Source: Prauserella salsuginis
Lineage (GTDB): Bacteria > Actinomycetota > Actinomycetes > Mycobacteriales > Pseudonocardiaceae
Length of the DNA stretch: 64,000 nt
Assembly (NCBI RefSeq): GCF_024648885.1
Contig: NZ_JANBBF010000012.1
Coordinates: 372,001-436,000 of the forward strand
Reading direction: 5' to 3'
The notes under the pieces were generated by a model, which had not been told where the DNA came from, made no database searches, and was given only the letters and a program-made list of their open reading frames with translations. A program made the translations under genes and the position numbers. Shown here piece after piece: positions 16,307 through 25,931 of this stretch. The number at the start of each line of letters is the position of its first letter. Position 1 is the stretch's first letter.

Positions 16307-16425
16307 GCCCCATATGTCACGGCGATGAGCCGTCCCGGTAGTCTATCGTCCAGGTAAGGCACTTGACTGAAAATGTGTCACGGCCTGCCGCCTCCGTGTG
16401 GTGGGCCGGCACGAGAAGGGGCGGT

Positions 16426-18234
16426 ATGTCGATTCCCCGGTTGTCCGAGCTGAGTGCACGGCTCGGCGCGGACCTCGACGGAGTGCGCGAGCGGTACCGC
16501 GCGGAGCGCGAACGCCGTGTCCGCACCGACACGTCAACCCGTTACCGGCGTGCGGAGGGCGAATGGGGCTACTACGCCGCGGATCCGTACGTCGAATCCG
16601 GGTTCACGCGGGAGCCGCTGACCGACCGGGTCGACGCCGTCGTCGTCGGTGGCGGGTTCGGCGGCCTGCTCGCCGGTGCGCGGCTGCGGCAGGCCGGGCT
16701 CGAACGCATTCGCATCGTCGAGAAGGCCGGCGACTTCGGCGGCACCTGGTACTGGAATCGCTACCCGGGCATCCACTGCGACATCGAGTCGTATGTGTAC
16801 CTTCCGCTGCTCGAAGAGGTCGGGTACATGCCGCGGTGGAAGTATGCGCCGGGTGAGGAGATCCGCCAGCACGCGATGGCGATCGGCCGCACGTTCGATC
16901 TCTACACCGATGCGCTGTTCCAGACCGGAGTCCGCGAGCTCCGGTGGGACGACGGCGAATGGATCGTCCGTACCGACCGTGACGACGAGGTGCGCGCGAC
17001 GTACGTCGTCGTGTCGAACGGCACCCTCGATCACGCCAAACTGCCGCGTATTCCCGGTATTGAGGACTTCGCCGGGCACACGTTCCACACGAGCCGGTGG
17101 GACTACGGCTACACCGGAGGCGACCCCGGCGGCGGTCTGGCCGGTCTTGCCGACAAGCGCGTCGCCGTCATCGGCACCGGCGCCACCGGCATCCAGGTCG
17201 TGCCGGCCGTCGCTCGAGACGCCGAGCACCTCTACGTCTTCCAGCGCACGCCATCCACTGTGGACGTCCGTGACAATCGGCCGACGGATCCCGAGTGGGC
17301 GGCCTCCCTCGGACCCGGCTGGCACACGCGGCGGCGAGAGAACTTCCAGGCGGTCGTCACGGGGCACGCCACCGACGAGGATCTCGTGGCCGACGCGTGG
17401 ACCGCGAGTGGCCAAGTCCTCGGCAAGATCATCAGCACGGACGCCCACGACGATGTCGACCCCGACGAATGGGAGCAGATCGAAGAGTTCCTCGACCTGG
17501 AGAAGATGGCGGAGATCCGGGCGCGGGTCGACCGGGTCGTCGACGATCCCGCGACGGCGGAGCTGCTGAAACCGTGGTACCGCTACGCCTGCAAACGGCC
17601 GACCTTCAGTGACGAGTACCTGCAGGCGTTCAATCGGCCGAACGTCACGCTCGTCGACACGGCGGATCACGGCGGTGTGGAACGGATGACCGAGCGGGCG
17701 ATCGTCGTCGGCGGTGCCGAGTACCCGGTCGACTGCGTCATCTTCGCGACCGGATTCGAGGTCGGCATGTCGGACGTCATGACCGGGCGGCTGCCCGTGT
17801 ACGGCCGGGACGGCACGAACCTGCTGCAGTCATGGGCGGTCGCCGGGCCACGCACCCTGCACGGGTTCACCAGCAACGGATTCCCGAACCTGTTCCACCT
17901 CGGCTCGTTGCAGAACGCACCGTCGGTGAACTTCACCCATGTGCTGGACGAACAGGCGATCCACGTCGCGGAAATGATCGCGGAGGCTCGCCGCCGCGGT
18001 GTCAAGTCGATCGAGCCGACCGTCGAGGCCGAGACCTCGTGGGCCGAGACGATTGGCCGCACGTCTCCGGACCGCGAATGGTTCGACGCCGAGTGCACGC
18101 CGGGGTACTACAACAACGAGGGTCGTCCCCGCGGTCCGCGGCAGACCTATGGCCCCGGCCCGGGTCCGTTCCAACGACTGCTGCGTGAGTGGCGCTCCGG
18201 AGACGGCATCGAGGAGGTGCTCCGCGGTGGCTGA
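16426..18234 (+). CDS. Flavin-dependent Baeyer-Villiger-type monooxygenase
   Basis: 602 aa. ATG 16426 is preceded by AGAAGGGG. It has an N-terminal extension of about 65 aa, then the FAD Rossmann motif VVVGGGFGGLLAG (near 70), GTWYWNRYPGIHCD (near 108), the Baeyer-Villiger fingerprint FAGHTFHTSRWD (F-x-G-x-x-x-H-x-x-x-W-D) near 212, the NADPH Rossmann motif AVIGTGATGIQ near 247 and FATGFEVG near 440. It should insert oxygen next to a ketone carbonyl to give an ester or lactone, using NADPH and O2. It overlaps the SMP-30-like gene by 8 nt. Confidence 0.9.
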   Translation: MSIPRLSELSARLGADLDGVRERYRAERERRVRTDTSTRYRRAEGEWGYYAADPYVESGFTREPLTDRVDAVVVGGGFGGLLAGARLRQAGLERIRIVEKAGDFGGTWYWNRYPGIHCDIESYVYLPLLEEVGYMPRWKYAPGEEIRQHAMAIGRTFDLYTDALFQTGVRELRWDDGEWIVRTDRDDEVRATYVVVSNGTLDHAKLPRIPGIEDFAGHTFHTSRWDYGYTGGDPGGGLAGLADKRVAVIGTGATGIQVVPAVARDAEHLYVFQRTPSTVDVRDNRPTDPEWAASLGPGWHTRRRENFQAVVTGHATDEDLVADAWTASGQVLGKIISTDAHDDVDPDEWEQIEEFLDLEKMAEIRARVDRVVDDPATAELLKPWYRYACKRPTFSDEYLQAFNRPNVTLVDTADHGGVERMTERAIVVGGAEYPVDCVIFATGFEVGMSDVMTGRLPVYGRDGTNLLQSWAVAGPRTLHGFTSNGFPNLFHLGSLQNAPSVNFTHVLDEQAIHVAEMIAEARRRGVKSIEPTVEAETSWAETIGRTSPDREWFDAECTPGYYNNEGRPRGPRQTYGPGPGPFQRLLREWRSGDGIEEVLRGG

Positions 18235-19840
18235 CGGCGCGCCCCGTCCGTCGGCACGCCACATGCGGAACGTCACGCGGATGAACCGCCCGGGACCACT
18301 GCGTGGTTCGAACGGCGTCGCGTTCGGGCCGGACGGCCGGCTGTACGTTGCGCAGTTCGTCGCCGGCCGGATCAGCGCCCTCGACCTGGATTCGGGCGAC
18401 GTCGAGCATGTCGTCGACGAACGCGGCCCGGTGCAGGCACCCGACGACCTCGCGTTCGGCGCGGACGGATCGATGTACATCACGGACCTCACGCCCGGGC
18501 GCGTGTGGCGGCGTGATCACGCGGGCACCGTCACCCTCGTCTCCGACGACGTCGCGGTGCCGAACGGGATCGCGTGCGTCGGCGACCGGCTGTTCGTCAA
18601 CGAGATGTGCGCCGGAGGCCGGTTGCTGGAGTTGGCGGCAGATGGCGGGCAAACGGTTCTCGCCGAGGATCTGATGCTGGGCAACGCCATGCAGCTCGGG
18701 CCGGACGGGATGCTGTATTACCCGCACATGCTGACCGGCGAGGTGCATCGGGTTTCGCCCGACGGCGGCGGCCCGGAGGTCGTCGCGACGGGCGTCGACG
18801 CGCCGGTCGCGGTGCGCTTCGACCGTGCGGGCACGCTCACGGTGCTGTCGCGCGGCGTGGAAGGCATCGTGACCAGGTTCGAATCGTCCGCCGGCGGTCG
18901 GCGCCGTGTCACGCCCGGTGATCTGTCCGGAATGGACAATGCCGCCTTCGACGCCGAGAACCGGATGTTCGTCTCCCGCTTTGCGGCGGGCGGTATCGCC
19001 GAGCTCGCACCCGACGGACGCGCACGCGAGATCGCCACGCCGGGCCTGGCAGGTCCGTACGGCGTGGCCGTACATTTCTCGGGAACCGTCTTCGCGGCGG
19101 ACAACTACCAGCTCGCCGGCCTCGAGGGCGGCAGGGCCGACACCCGGGAACTGCTGCTGCTCACCCATGGTGTCGCCGCGGCCACCGAGGGCGGCGGCCT
19201 GCATCTGACCTCCCAGTTCGGGACGGTGCGAACCTACGATCCGGAAGCGCGCAGCGTGATCACGCACGCCGAGGGGCTCGCGCGTCCGACGGGGATCGCC
19301 GAGCTGCCCGACGGCGGACTCGTCGTGGCGGAAACCGGAGCGGGCCGGGTCGTGAAGGTCGATCCCGCCGACGCGGTGACGACGGCCGGTGGGGTGAGCG
19401 ACGTCGTCGTGCTCGCGGACGGCCTCGCCGAACCGGTGGATGTCGCGATCGGCACTCACGGCAGCTGCTACGTCACCGACGAGCATGCGGGAACCGTCGG
19501 CCTGATCACGGAAACTGGTGTCGAGATCGTGGTGGACGGCCTGGACGCACCGCACGGCGTCACCGTCGCCGACGGCGTGGTATTCGTCGTCGAGGCGGGT
19601 CGGCGGCGGGTGGTCGCAGTCGACCCTGACGTCGGTGAGCCGGTGGTGGTGGCCGACGAGCTGCCGCTCGCATTCCCGGCGGGACGTGGGCGCACCCAGC
19701 CTGCCCTGTTCAGCCACGGTCTCCCGGGAGTGGCCGTGCCGTTCGCCGGTATCGACGCCGGGCCGGACGGAACCCTGTACGTCGCGGCCGGTGGAGAGGG
19801 CACCGTGCTGTGCCTCACAGCTTGCGCGACCGGGGAGTGA
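18227..19840 (+). CDS. SMP-30/gluconolactonase-like beta-propeller protein
   Basis: 537 aa. GTG 18227 has GAGGAGG 9 nt upstream and overlaps the monooxygenase stop by 8 nt. It is made of repeated blades (GVAFGPDGRLYVAQF, LAFGADGSMYITDL, MQLGPDGMLYYPH, GIDAGPDGTLYVAAGG), too many for one 6-blade propeller of about 300 aa, so two propellers in tandem are likely. No signal peptide. SMP-30 relatives are calcium-dependent lactonases; here the coupled upstream gene makes esters or lactones, so hydrolysis of that lactone is a reasonable but unproven role. Confidence 0.75.
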   Translation: MADGAPRPSARHMRNVTRMNRPGPLRGSNGVAFGPDGRLYVAQFVAGRISALDLDSGDVEHVVDERGPVQAPDDLAFGADGSMYITDLTPGRVWRRDHAGTVTLVSDDVAVPNGIACVGDRLFVNEMCAGGRLLELAADGGQTVLAEDLMLGNAMQLGPDGMLYYPHMLTGEVHRVSPDGGGPEVVATGVDAPVAVRFDRAGTLTVLSRGVEGIVTRFESSAGGRRRVTPGDLSGMDNAAFDAENRMFVSRFAAGGIAELAPDGRAREIATPGLAGPYGVAVHFSGTVFAADNYQLAGLEGGRADTRELLLLTHGVAAATEGGGLHLTSQFGTVRTYDPEARSVITHAEGLARPTGIAELPDGGLVVAETGAGRVVKVDPADAVTTAGGVSDVVVLADGLAEPVDVAIGTHGSCYVTDEHAGTVGLITETGVEIVVDGLDAPHGVTVADGVVFVVEAGRRRVVAVDPDVGEPVVVADELPLAFPAGRGRTQPALFSHGLPGVAVPFAGIDAGPDGTLYVAAGGEGTVLCLTACATGE

Positions 19841-19875
19841 GCGCGGCGCATCGCGCCGTCCCAGCCGGCAACACC

Positions 19876-19881
19876 TAGGCT
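19876..19881 (+). promoter_or_regulatory. -10 box of a leaderless TetR gene
   Basis: TAGGCT is followed by 7 nt and then ATG 19889; no Shine-Dalgarno sequence is present. This is the usual layout of leaderless actinobacterial promoters. No clear -35 box. Confidence 0.45.
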
Positions 19882-19888
19882 GGCGCTC

Positions 19889-20437
19889 ATGTCGGAGCGG
19901 GGATCGGGAGTGGCCACCAGGGAGGCGATCCGGGCGGCCGCGGAGCGGCTGTTTCTCGACCGCGGATATGCGCGGACACCGGTGCGGGACATCGCAGGCG
20001 CCGCAGGAGTGAACGCGGCGCTCGTCATCCGCTACTTCGGTAGCAAGGAGGAACTGTTCCTCGAGACGATGCGGCTGACCATCGACGACGAGCCGTTACT
20101 GGACGTGCCGATCGAATCCTTCGGCAGGCGCTTCGTCGAGGTCGTGCTGTCCACGGACGACATTCGCGGCGTGTACCTCGCACTCGTACGCGGCAGCGGA
20201 GAGAGCCGGATCGCCGAACGGCTGCGGGAGGTTCACGAACAGGCGCTCGTCGCGCCGCTGCGCGCCCGGCTGTCCGGTGCGGACGCGGATCTGCGCGCCC
20301 GGATGGCGGCCGCCGCGGTGGGTGGGCTGCTGTACTCGCTGTGGGTGGTGGGGGACGAAGACCTGGCCGCTGACCGGGACGAACTCGTCGCGCGCTACGG
20401 CGCGATCGTGCAGCAGCTCGTCGCCCCGCTGCCCTGA
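19889..20437 (+). CDS. TetR-family transcriptional regulator
   Basis: 182 aa, short end of the family. The helix-turn-helix lies in residues 10-55 (REAIRAAAERLFLDRGYA, then VRDIAGAAGVNAALVIRYFGSKEELF), with a helical ligand domain behind it. It follows the monooxygenase operon on the same strand and precedes two divergent SDRs that share a 17-bp palindrome (21602-21618), its most likely operator. The stop codon lies in the first unit of a tandem repeat. Confidence 0.9.
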   Translation: MSERGSGVATREAIRAAAERLFLDRGYARTPVRDIAGAAGVNAALVIRYFGSKEELFLETMRLTIDDEPLLDVPIESFGRRFVEVVLSTDDIRGVYLALVRGSGESRIAERLREVHEQALVAPLRARLSGADADLRARMAAAAVGGLLYSLWVVGDEDLAADRDELVARYGAIVQQLVAPLP

Positions 20438-20540
20438 AACCCGCAGCCCTGAAACCCGCAGCCCCGAAACGCCGCTGCCCTGACACGCCGCTGCCCTGAC
20501 ACGCCGCTGCCCTGACACGCCGCTGCCCTGACACGCCGTA
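20431..20540. repeat. Seven-unit tandem repeat, 15-16 nt, over the TetR stop codon
   Basis: Units: two of GCCCTGAAACCCGCA (20431-20460), one intermediate (20461-20476), and four of GCCCTGACACGCCGCT or a close variant (20477-20540). The TGA of the TetR gene (20435-20437) is in the first unit and most units carry a TGA at the same place. It fills nearly the whole gap to the convergent SDR. Confidence 0.92.
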
Positions 20541-20545
20541 CGACG

Positions 20546-21559
20546 TCACTGCACCGACCAGCCGCCGTCGGAGGGCAGGATCGCGCCGGAGACGTTCACG
20601 CCGTCGTCGCTGAGCAGGAAGGTGATCGACGCCGCGAGGTGCTGCGCCGTCGCGATCGGCGGGATCATGCGGAGGAAGTCACGAGTGCGCTCGTTGCCCC
20701 AGGCCGAATCCGGCGCGCCGCCGTGGGCGATGCCGGTGGCGACTCCGCCAGGGGCGACCGCGTTGACGCGGATACCGTGCGGGCCGTACATGAACGCCGT
20801 GTTCTTCGTGATACCGACGACCGCGTGCTTGGCCGCGGTGTAGGCGATACCGGCGGCGTTGCCGCGCAGCGCGGCCTCCGACGCGACGTTCACGATGGAT
20901 CCCGCGCGGCGTTCGAGCATGGCGGGCAGCACGGCGCGGGTGAGTCGGAACACGCCGTCGACGTTGATCGCGAACACGCGGCGCCACATCTCGTCGGACG
21001 TCTCGTGGGCGGGGGAGAAGTCGTCGACGATCCCCGCGACGTTGGCGAGTCCGTCGATGCGGCCGCCCGCCGCGGTGACGATGCGGTCGATGTCGTCGTC
21101 GCGGGTGATGTCGCCCGTGACGGTGGTGATGCGGCCGGTGTCCGATTCGGACGCCAGTGTCTCGAGCCCCGGTTCGGTGATGTCGGCCGCCACGACACTG
21201 CCGCCTTCAGCGGCAATGCGGTGCGCCGTGGCGCGGCCGATGCCGGACGCCGCGCCGGTGACCACGACGGTGCGGCCGTCGAAGCGGCCGGGAGTGATGC
21301 GTTCCCGCCACACGGACTCGTCCGCGTCGGCGGGTCCGCCGCCGACCCGCCGCACGAGTGCGTCGACGACGTCCTGCGACAGCCTTCCCTGGCTGAGGGT
21401 GACGAGTTCCTGAAGCGGGAGGTTCGCCACGGGTGCCAGCGCGTCGGCGCCCACGCCCGCCTGTTCGAGCAGCTCGCGGATCGCGGCGCCGCCTTCGGGG
21501 TGTTCGAGCCAGGTGCCGACCGTGCTGGCTGCGGTCAGGACGCGGGGTGTCGTGCTCAT
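20546..21559 (-). CDS. SDR oxidoreductase with an extra N-terminal helical domain
   Basis: 337 aa; ATG 21557-21559 has GGAGG 5 nt upstream. Residues 85-337 are a standard SDR: TGAASGIGRA, NVAGI, Tyr-x3-Lys in AYTAAKHAV, and the C-terminal GAILPSDGGWS. The first 80 residues are extra and helical, with STVGTWLEHPEGGAAIRELL and LPLQELVTLSQGRLSQDVVD. That pattern recalls the small helical module found at the ends of some actinobacterial glycosidases (helix, P-L-x-x-L/V, G-x-L-S). NAD(P)-dependent alcohol/ketone conversion is expected; substrate unknown. Confidence 0.85.
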   Translation of the reverse strand: MSTTPRVLTAASTVGTWLEHPEGGAAIRELLEQAGVGADALAPVANLPLQELVTLSQGRLSQDVVDALVRRVGGGPADADESVWRERITPGRFDGRTVVVTGAASGIGRATAHRIAAEGGSVVAADITEPGLETLASESDTGRITTVTGDITRDDDIDRIVTAAGGRIDGLANVAGIVDDFSPAHETSDEMWRRVFAINVDGVFRLTRAVLPAMLERRAGSIVNVASEAALRGNAAGIAYTAAKHAVVGITKNTAFMYGPHGIRVNAVAPGGVATGIAHGGAPDSAWGNERTRDFLRMIPPIATAQHLAASITFLLSDDGVNVSGAILPSDGGWSVQ

Positions 21560-21601
21560 GGCTGCCTCCGGGCGCGTTCGCGGGACGGTCGCTCGAGTGA
21601 G

Positions 21602-21618
21602 TGTAAACTTAGTTTACA
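21602..21618. promoter_or_regulatory. TetR-type operator TGTAAACTTAGTTTACA
   Basis: Eight-bp arms TGTAAACT/AGTTTACA around one base, in an AT-rich island inside an otherwise GC-rich region. It lies in the 80-bp gap between two divergent SDR genes, overlapping the probable -10 regions of both. The TetR protein at 19889 is the nearest candidate to bind it. Confidence 0.65.
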
Positions 21619-21639
21619 TACGGAACGGAGGTGGGCACA

Positions 21640-22461
21640 GTGCCTGAGGACGTGCTCGTGGTGACCGGCGTCGGCGGCATGGGGATTGCGGTGGCACGGC
21701 GGCTCGGGCCGGGCAGGCGGGTCCTGCTGGCCGACGTCGACGCGTCCGCAGTGGAATCGGCGACGAACCGGCTGCTCGACGAGGGTTACGACGCGATGTC
21801 CGCGGAGGTCGACGTGTCCTCGCAGGCATCGGTCGGCGCCCTGGCGGAGCGGGCCGCGGCGCTCGGCGACGTCCGGACCGTGGTGCACACTGCGGGACTG
21901 TCCCCCGTGCAGGCGCCGGTCCGGGCGATTCTCGACGTCGACCTGCTCGGCGTGGCGTACGCGCTCGATGGGTTCGGTGCGGTGATCGCGCCGGGCGGGT
22001 CGGGGGTGGTGATCGCCAGTATGGCAGGCCATTCCAACCCGGGTGTCCCGGCCGCGGACCTGCGCGCACTGGCCACGATGCCTGCCGCCGAGCTCGCCGC
22101 GTCCCCGCTGCTGGAGGAGGGCAGTTTCGCAGGCCCGGGGGTCGCGTACGCGTTCGCCAAATGCGTCAACCTGATGCAGGTGCAGGCGGCCAGCGAGGCC
22201 TGGGGCCGGCGCGGTGCGCGCATCAACTCGATCAGCCCCGGCATCATCGCCACGCCCATGGGCAAGTCCGAATTGGACAGCGAGCACGGCGCGAGGATGC
22301 GCGATGCGGTCGCCGTGTCCAATGCCGGACGTGTCGGCACCGCAGCCGACGTCGCTGAGGCCGCCGCGTTCCTCACGGGTTCTTCGGCCGGCTTCATCTC
22401 CGGCACGGACCTGCTCGTCGACGGCGGGGTGACCGCCGTGCAGCACACGCGCACGGGCTGA
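21640..22461 (+). CDS. Short-chain dehydrogenase/reductase
   Basis: 273 aa. GTG 21640 has GGAGGTG 6 nt upstream; GTG 21631 would have no spacing. Motifs: TGVGGMGIAVARRLG (glycine-rich loop), LADVD (acidic residue at the end of strand 2, favouring NAD), Tyr-x3-Lys in AYAFAKCVN near 170, INSISPGIIATPMG, and FISGTDLLVDGGVTAV. It has an insertion near 150-165 before the catalytic Tyr. Divergent from the other SDR and probably co-regulated through the shared palindrome. Confidence 0.85.
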   Translation: MPEDVLVVTGVGGMGIAVARRLGPGRRVLLADVDASAVESATNRLLDEGYDAMSAEVDVSSQASVGALAERAAALGDVRTVVHTAGLSPVQAPVRAILDVDLLGVAYALDGFGAVIAPGGSGVVIASMAGHSNPGVPAADLRALATMPAAELAASPLLEEGSFAGPGVAYAFAKCVNLMQVQAASEAWGRRGARINSISPGIIATPMGKSELDSEHGARMRDAVAVSNAGRVGTAADVAEAAAFLTGSSAGFISGTDLLVDGGVTAVQHTRTG

Positions 22462-22477
22462 CGGCTCCGGCTCTCGC

Positions 22478-22517
22478 GCGGCCCGGGTGGCGCCTGCGGT
22501 GGCGCGACCCGGGCCGC
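22478..22517. terminator. Strong hairpin between convergent SDR and dgdA
   Basis: GCGGCCCGGGT (22478-22488) pairs perfectly with ACCCGGGCCGC (22507-22517), and the loop adds an inner GCGCC/GGCGC stem. It serves both genes. Confidence 0.7.
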
Positions 22518-22522
22518 TGCCC

Positions 22523-23812
<1,290 letters not shown>

Positions 23813-23860
23813 CTACGAACGCTCGTTGCATCGCGTCCATCACACGATGTCGACGCCGCT

Positions 23861-23877
23861 GTTCGGTTTTCCCGAAC
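23861..23877. promoter_or_regulatory. LysR-type operator GTTCGG-N5-CCGAAC
   Basis: GTTCGGTTTTCCCGAAC is an inverted repeat with 6-bp arms and contains a T-N11-A (T23863, A23875). It lies 22 bp before the LysR start at 23899 and 58 bp before the dgdA start, as expected for the autoregulatory site of a divergent LysR pair. Confidence 0.6.
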
Positions 23878-23898
23878 GATCCGGCGCAGACTGGGGAC

Positions 23899-24822
23899 AT
23901 GCTCAACCCGTGGCGACTGCGGCTGTTGTCCCTGCTGGAAAGTCTCGGCACCGTGCGTGCGGTGGCCGAGACGCTGCACCTGAGTGCCTCGACGGTGTCG
24001 CAGCAGCTCACGGTGCTCGAATCGGAGACCAAGGCGACGCTGCTGGAACGGACCGGCAGGCGTGTGCGGCTCACCCGGCAGGGCAGCCTGCTGGCACGGC
24101 GGGGCAGGGAGATCCTCGACCGCATGGCCGAGGCCGAGGCCGAGTTGCGCATGCTCGGTGACGAGCCGATCGGCACGGTCCGGGTCGGGGCGTTTCAGAG
24201 CGCGATCCAGCCGCTCGCCGTGCCTGCCGTGACGCGGTTGGCCGACTCGCACCCGCAGTTGCAGGTCGAACTCGTGGAGTCCGAACCGCACGAGAGCGGC
24301 CCCGCGCTGCGGACCGGCGACCTCGACGTGATCATCACGACCACCGACTACGTCGAGTTCCCATGGGGCCGTGACCTGGAGATCGTGCCGCTGGGCACCG
24401 ATCCGGTCGTACTCGTGCTGCCCAGGGCGCATCCACTGGCGCGCCGACGTGCCGTGGACCTCGCCGCGTGCGCCGACGAGACGTGGACCGGCGACCGCAC
24501 GGGCTCGTACATGGCCGAGCTGACCCGCAGACTGTGCCGGCAGTCCGGCTTCGAACCACGGACCGCGAGCCGCTTCAGCAACTACCTGCTGCAGCTGGGC
24601 GAGGTGGAGGCGGGCAGGGCGGTGACATTGCTGCCGGCCCTGGCCGTCCCCGCCGACCGTGCGGTCGCGACGTGCGAGCTGACCACGCCGGTGCACCGCA
24701 ACGTCACGATCGTCGTGCGCAGTGGCAGCGCCCCGCGGGCGGCCGTGGACGCCGTCGTCGACGCCCTGCTCGACCACCCGGAGATCCCGGCGCTGACGGC
24801 CGCGGGCGCCGACCCGGGCTGA
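23899..24822 (+). CDS. dgdR: LysR-family regulator of dgdA
   Basis: 307 aa. The winged helix is at residues 1-60 (WRLRLLSLLESLGTVRAVAETLHLSASTVSQQLTVLE); the effector domain follows, with GTVRVGAF near 94. CAGACT ends 6 nt before the ATG, so transcription may start at the start codon. It is divergent from the dialkylglycine decarboxylase gene, matching the known DgdR arrangement, and a LysR-type dyad sits between them. The symbol is given on context. Confidence 0.75.
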   Translation: MLNPWRLRLLSLLESLGTVRAVAETLHLSASTVSQQLTVLESETKATLLERTGRRVRLTRQGSLLARRGREILDRMAEAEAELRMLGDEPIGTVRVGAFQSAIQPLAVPAVTRLADSHPQLQVELVESEPHESGPALRTGDLDVIITTTDYVEFPWGRDLEIVPLGTDPVVLVLPRAHPLARRRAVDLAACADETWTGDRTGSYMAELTRRLCRQSGFEPRTASRFSNYLLQLGEVEAGRAVTLLPALAVPADRAVATCELTTPVHRNVTIVVRSGSAPRAAVDAVVDALLDHPEIPALTAAGADPG

Positions 24823-25003
24823 TCGGCCGGTCGGCTGATGTGACCACCGTGAGCGTCCGAACTGCGGATGTACACCCCATACGTCCGTCCTGTGTCCGGA
24901 TGTCCCTGAATGCCGGTCAAGAGCTGACGTTGTCTGCGATGATTCGGTTAATCGTTCATTTCTCGGCTAGGCGGGTGTCACGCCGGAGGGCTACCGTCCG
25001 CTC

Positions 25004-25735
25004 ATGAGCACTCACCGATCGCGCTTTCACCGATCACGACTCGTGACGATGCTTCTCGGTCTGCTCGTGGCTCTCGTGGGCGGCCTCGGATCGGCGGCTC
25101 CGGCCGCCGGTGCCGAGCTCGCGGCCCCGGTCGCGGCCCAGCCGGAATGCGGTGACACCTCCGGATTCGAGACGACTCCGCTCGGGGACCTGCCGGCGGA
25201 GGCGACCGACACCTACGAACTGATCCAGAGCGACGGGCCGTACCCGTACCCGGAGGACGACACGGTCTTCCAGAACCGTGAGGGTCTGCTGCCCGACTGC
25301 GACGAGGGCTACTACCGCGAGTACACCGTGGAGACCCCCGGCAGCGATGATCGCGGAGCGCGGCGCATCGTGGCGGGAAGCGGTGGCGAGTACTTCTACA
25401 CCGACGACCACTATGCGAGCTTCATCCTCATCGACACCGGCGACGGCGGCACGCCTCCGCCGCAGGAACCGGCGTGCGGTGACACGTCCGGATTGGACAC
25501 GGTCGCGCTGTCGTCGCTGTCGCAGGAGGCGCAGGCCGTCGTCGCCGACGTCCGCGGCGGTGCCACCGGCCCCACCTACGAGAACCGTGAGGGCGTGCTG
25601 CCGGACTGCGACGCCGGCTACTACCAGCTGTTCGACGTGGGTTCCGAGGACCGCGTGATCTCCGGCGAGGACGGTGAGATCGTCTACACGCCCGACCACT
25701 ACACGACGTTCCAGGCCGTGGATGTGAACTCCTGA
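25004..25735 (+). CDS. Secreted tandem RNase Sa-like protein (second domain degenerate)
   Basis: 243 aa with a signal peptide of about 38 residues. Domain 1 (about 48-145) closely follows Streptomyces guanyl-specific RNase Sa: LPAEATDTYELIQSDGPYP, VFQNREGLLP, catalytic Glu106 in GYYREYTV, Arg120/121 in RGARRIV and His136 in DDHYASF. After a Pro-rich linker, domain 2 (158-243) repeats the fold in shortened form with YENREGVLPDC and GYYQLFDV; Leu209 replaces the catalytic Glu, while Arg217 and His232 remain. Domain 1 should cleave RNA after G; domain 2 is probably inactive. No barstar-like inhibitor gene is adjacent. Confidence 0.87.
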   Translation: MSTHRSRFHRSRLVTMLLGLLVALVGGLGSAAPAAGAELAAPVAAQPECGDTSGFETTPLGDLPAEATDTYELIQSDGPYPYPEDDTVFQNREGLLPDCDEGYYREYTVETPGSDDRGARRIVAGSGGEYFYTDDHYASFILIDTGDGGTPPPQEPACGDTSGLDTVALSSLSQEAQAVVADVRGGATGPTYENREGVLPDCDAGYYQLFDVGSEDRVISGEDGEIVYTPDHYTTFQAVDVNS

Positions 25736-25885
25736 CCCGAGGTTCCCGCGGGCGACGGGACATGGTCGACCGGGTCCGCGTCCGGAGCGGAGGGCGGCGC
25801 CTGCCGACGCCGCCGCTCGGGCACCGCGACACGGCTCCCGGAATCCGCAACATGGGCCCCGGATAGCGCAACACGGCTTCGAGGT

Positions 25886-25922
25886 GCTCGCCCGTTCCCG
25901 GGCGTTCCGGGAACGGGCGAGC
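25886..25922. terminator. Perfect 16-bp terminator hairpin
   Basis: GCTCGCCCGTTCCCGG (25886-25901) pairs perfectly with CCGGGAACGGGCGAGC (25907-25922) over a 5-nt loop, between the convergent RNase and MmgE/PrpD genes. The rest of the gap (25736-25885) carries a loose internal duplication around CGGCTCCCGGAATCCGCAAC but no gene. Confidence 0.75.
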
Positions 25923-25931
25923 GGATCGACG

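Noticed and set aside
16310-16385. Repeated TGTCACGGC near 16315 and 16376 as an operator pair
   Set aside because: Only 9 nt, same orientation, no dyad and no adjacent regulator; compatible with chance in GC-rich DNA.
20431-20540. CRISPR-like array
   Set aside because: Units are 15-16 nt and contiguous without spacers, and no cas gene is present; it is a simple tandem repeat.
25004-25735. Toxin-antitoxin pair around the RNase
   Set aside because: The protein has a signal peptide and no barstar-like or other small inhibitor gene is adjacent; neighbours are a LysR gene and a convergent catabolic gene.
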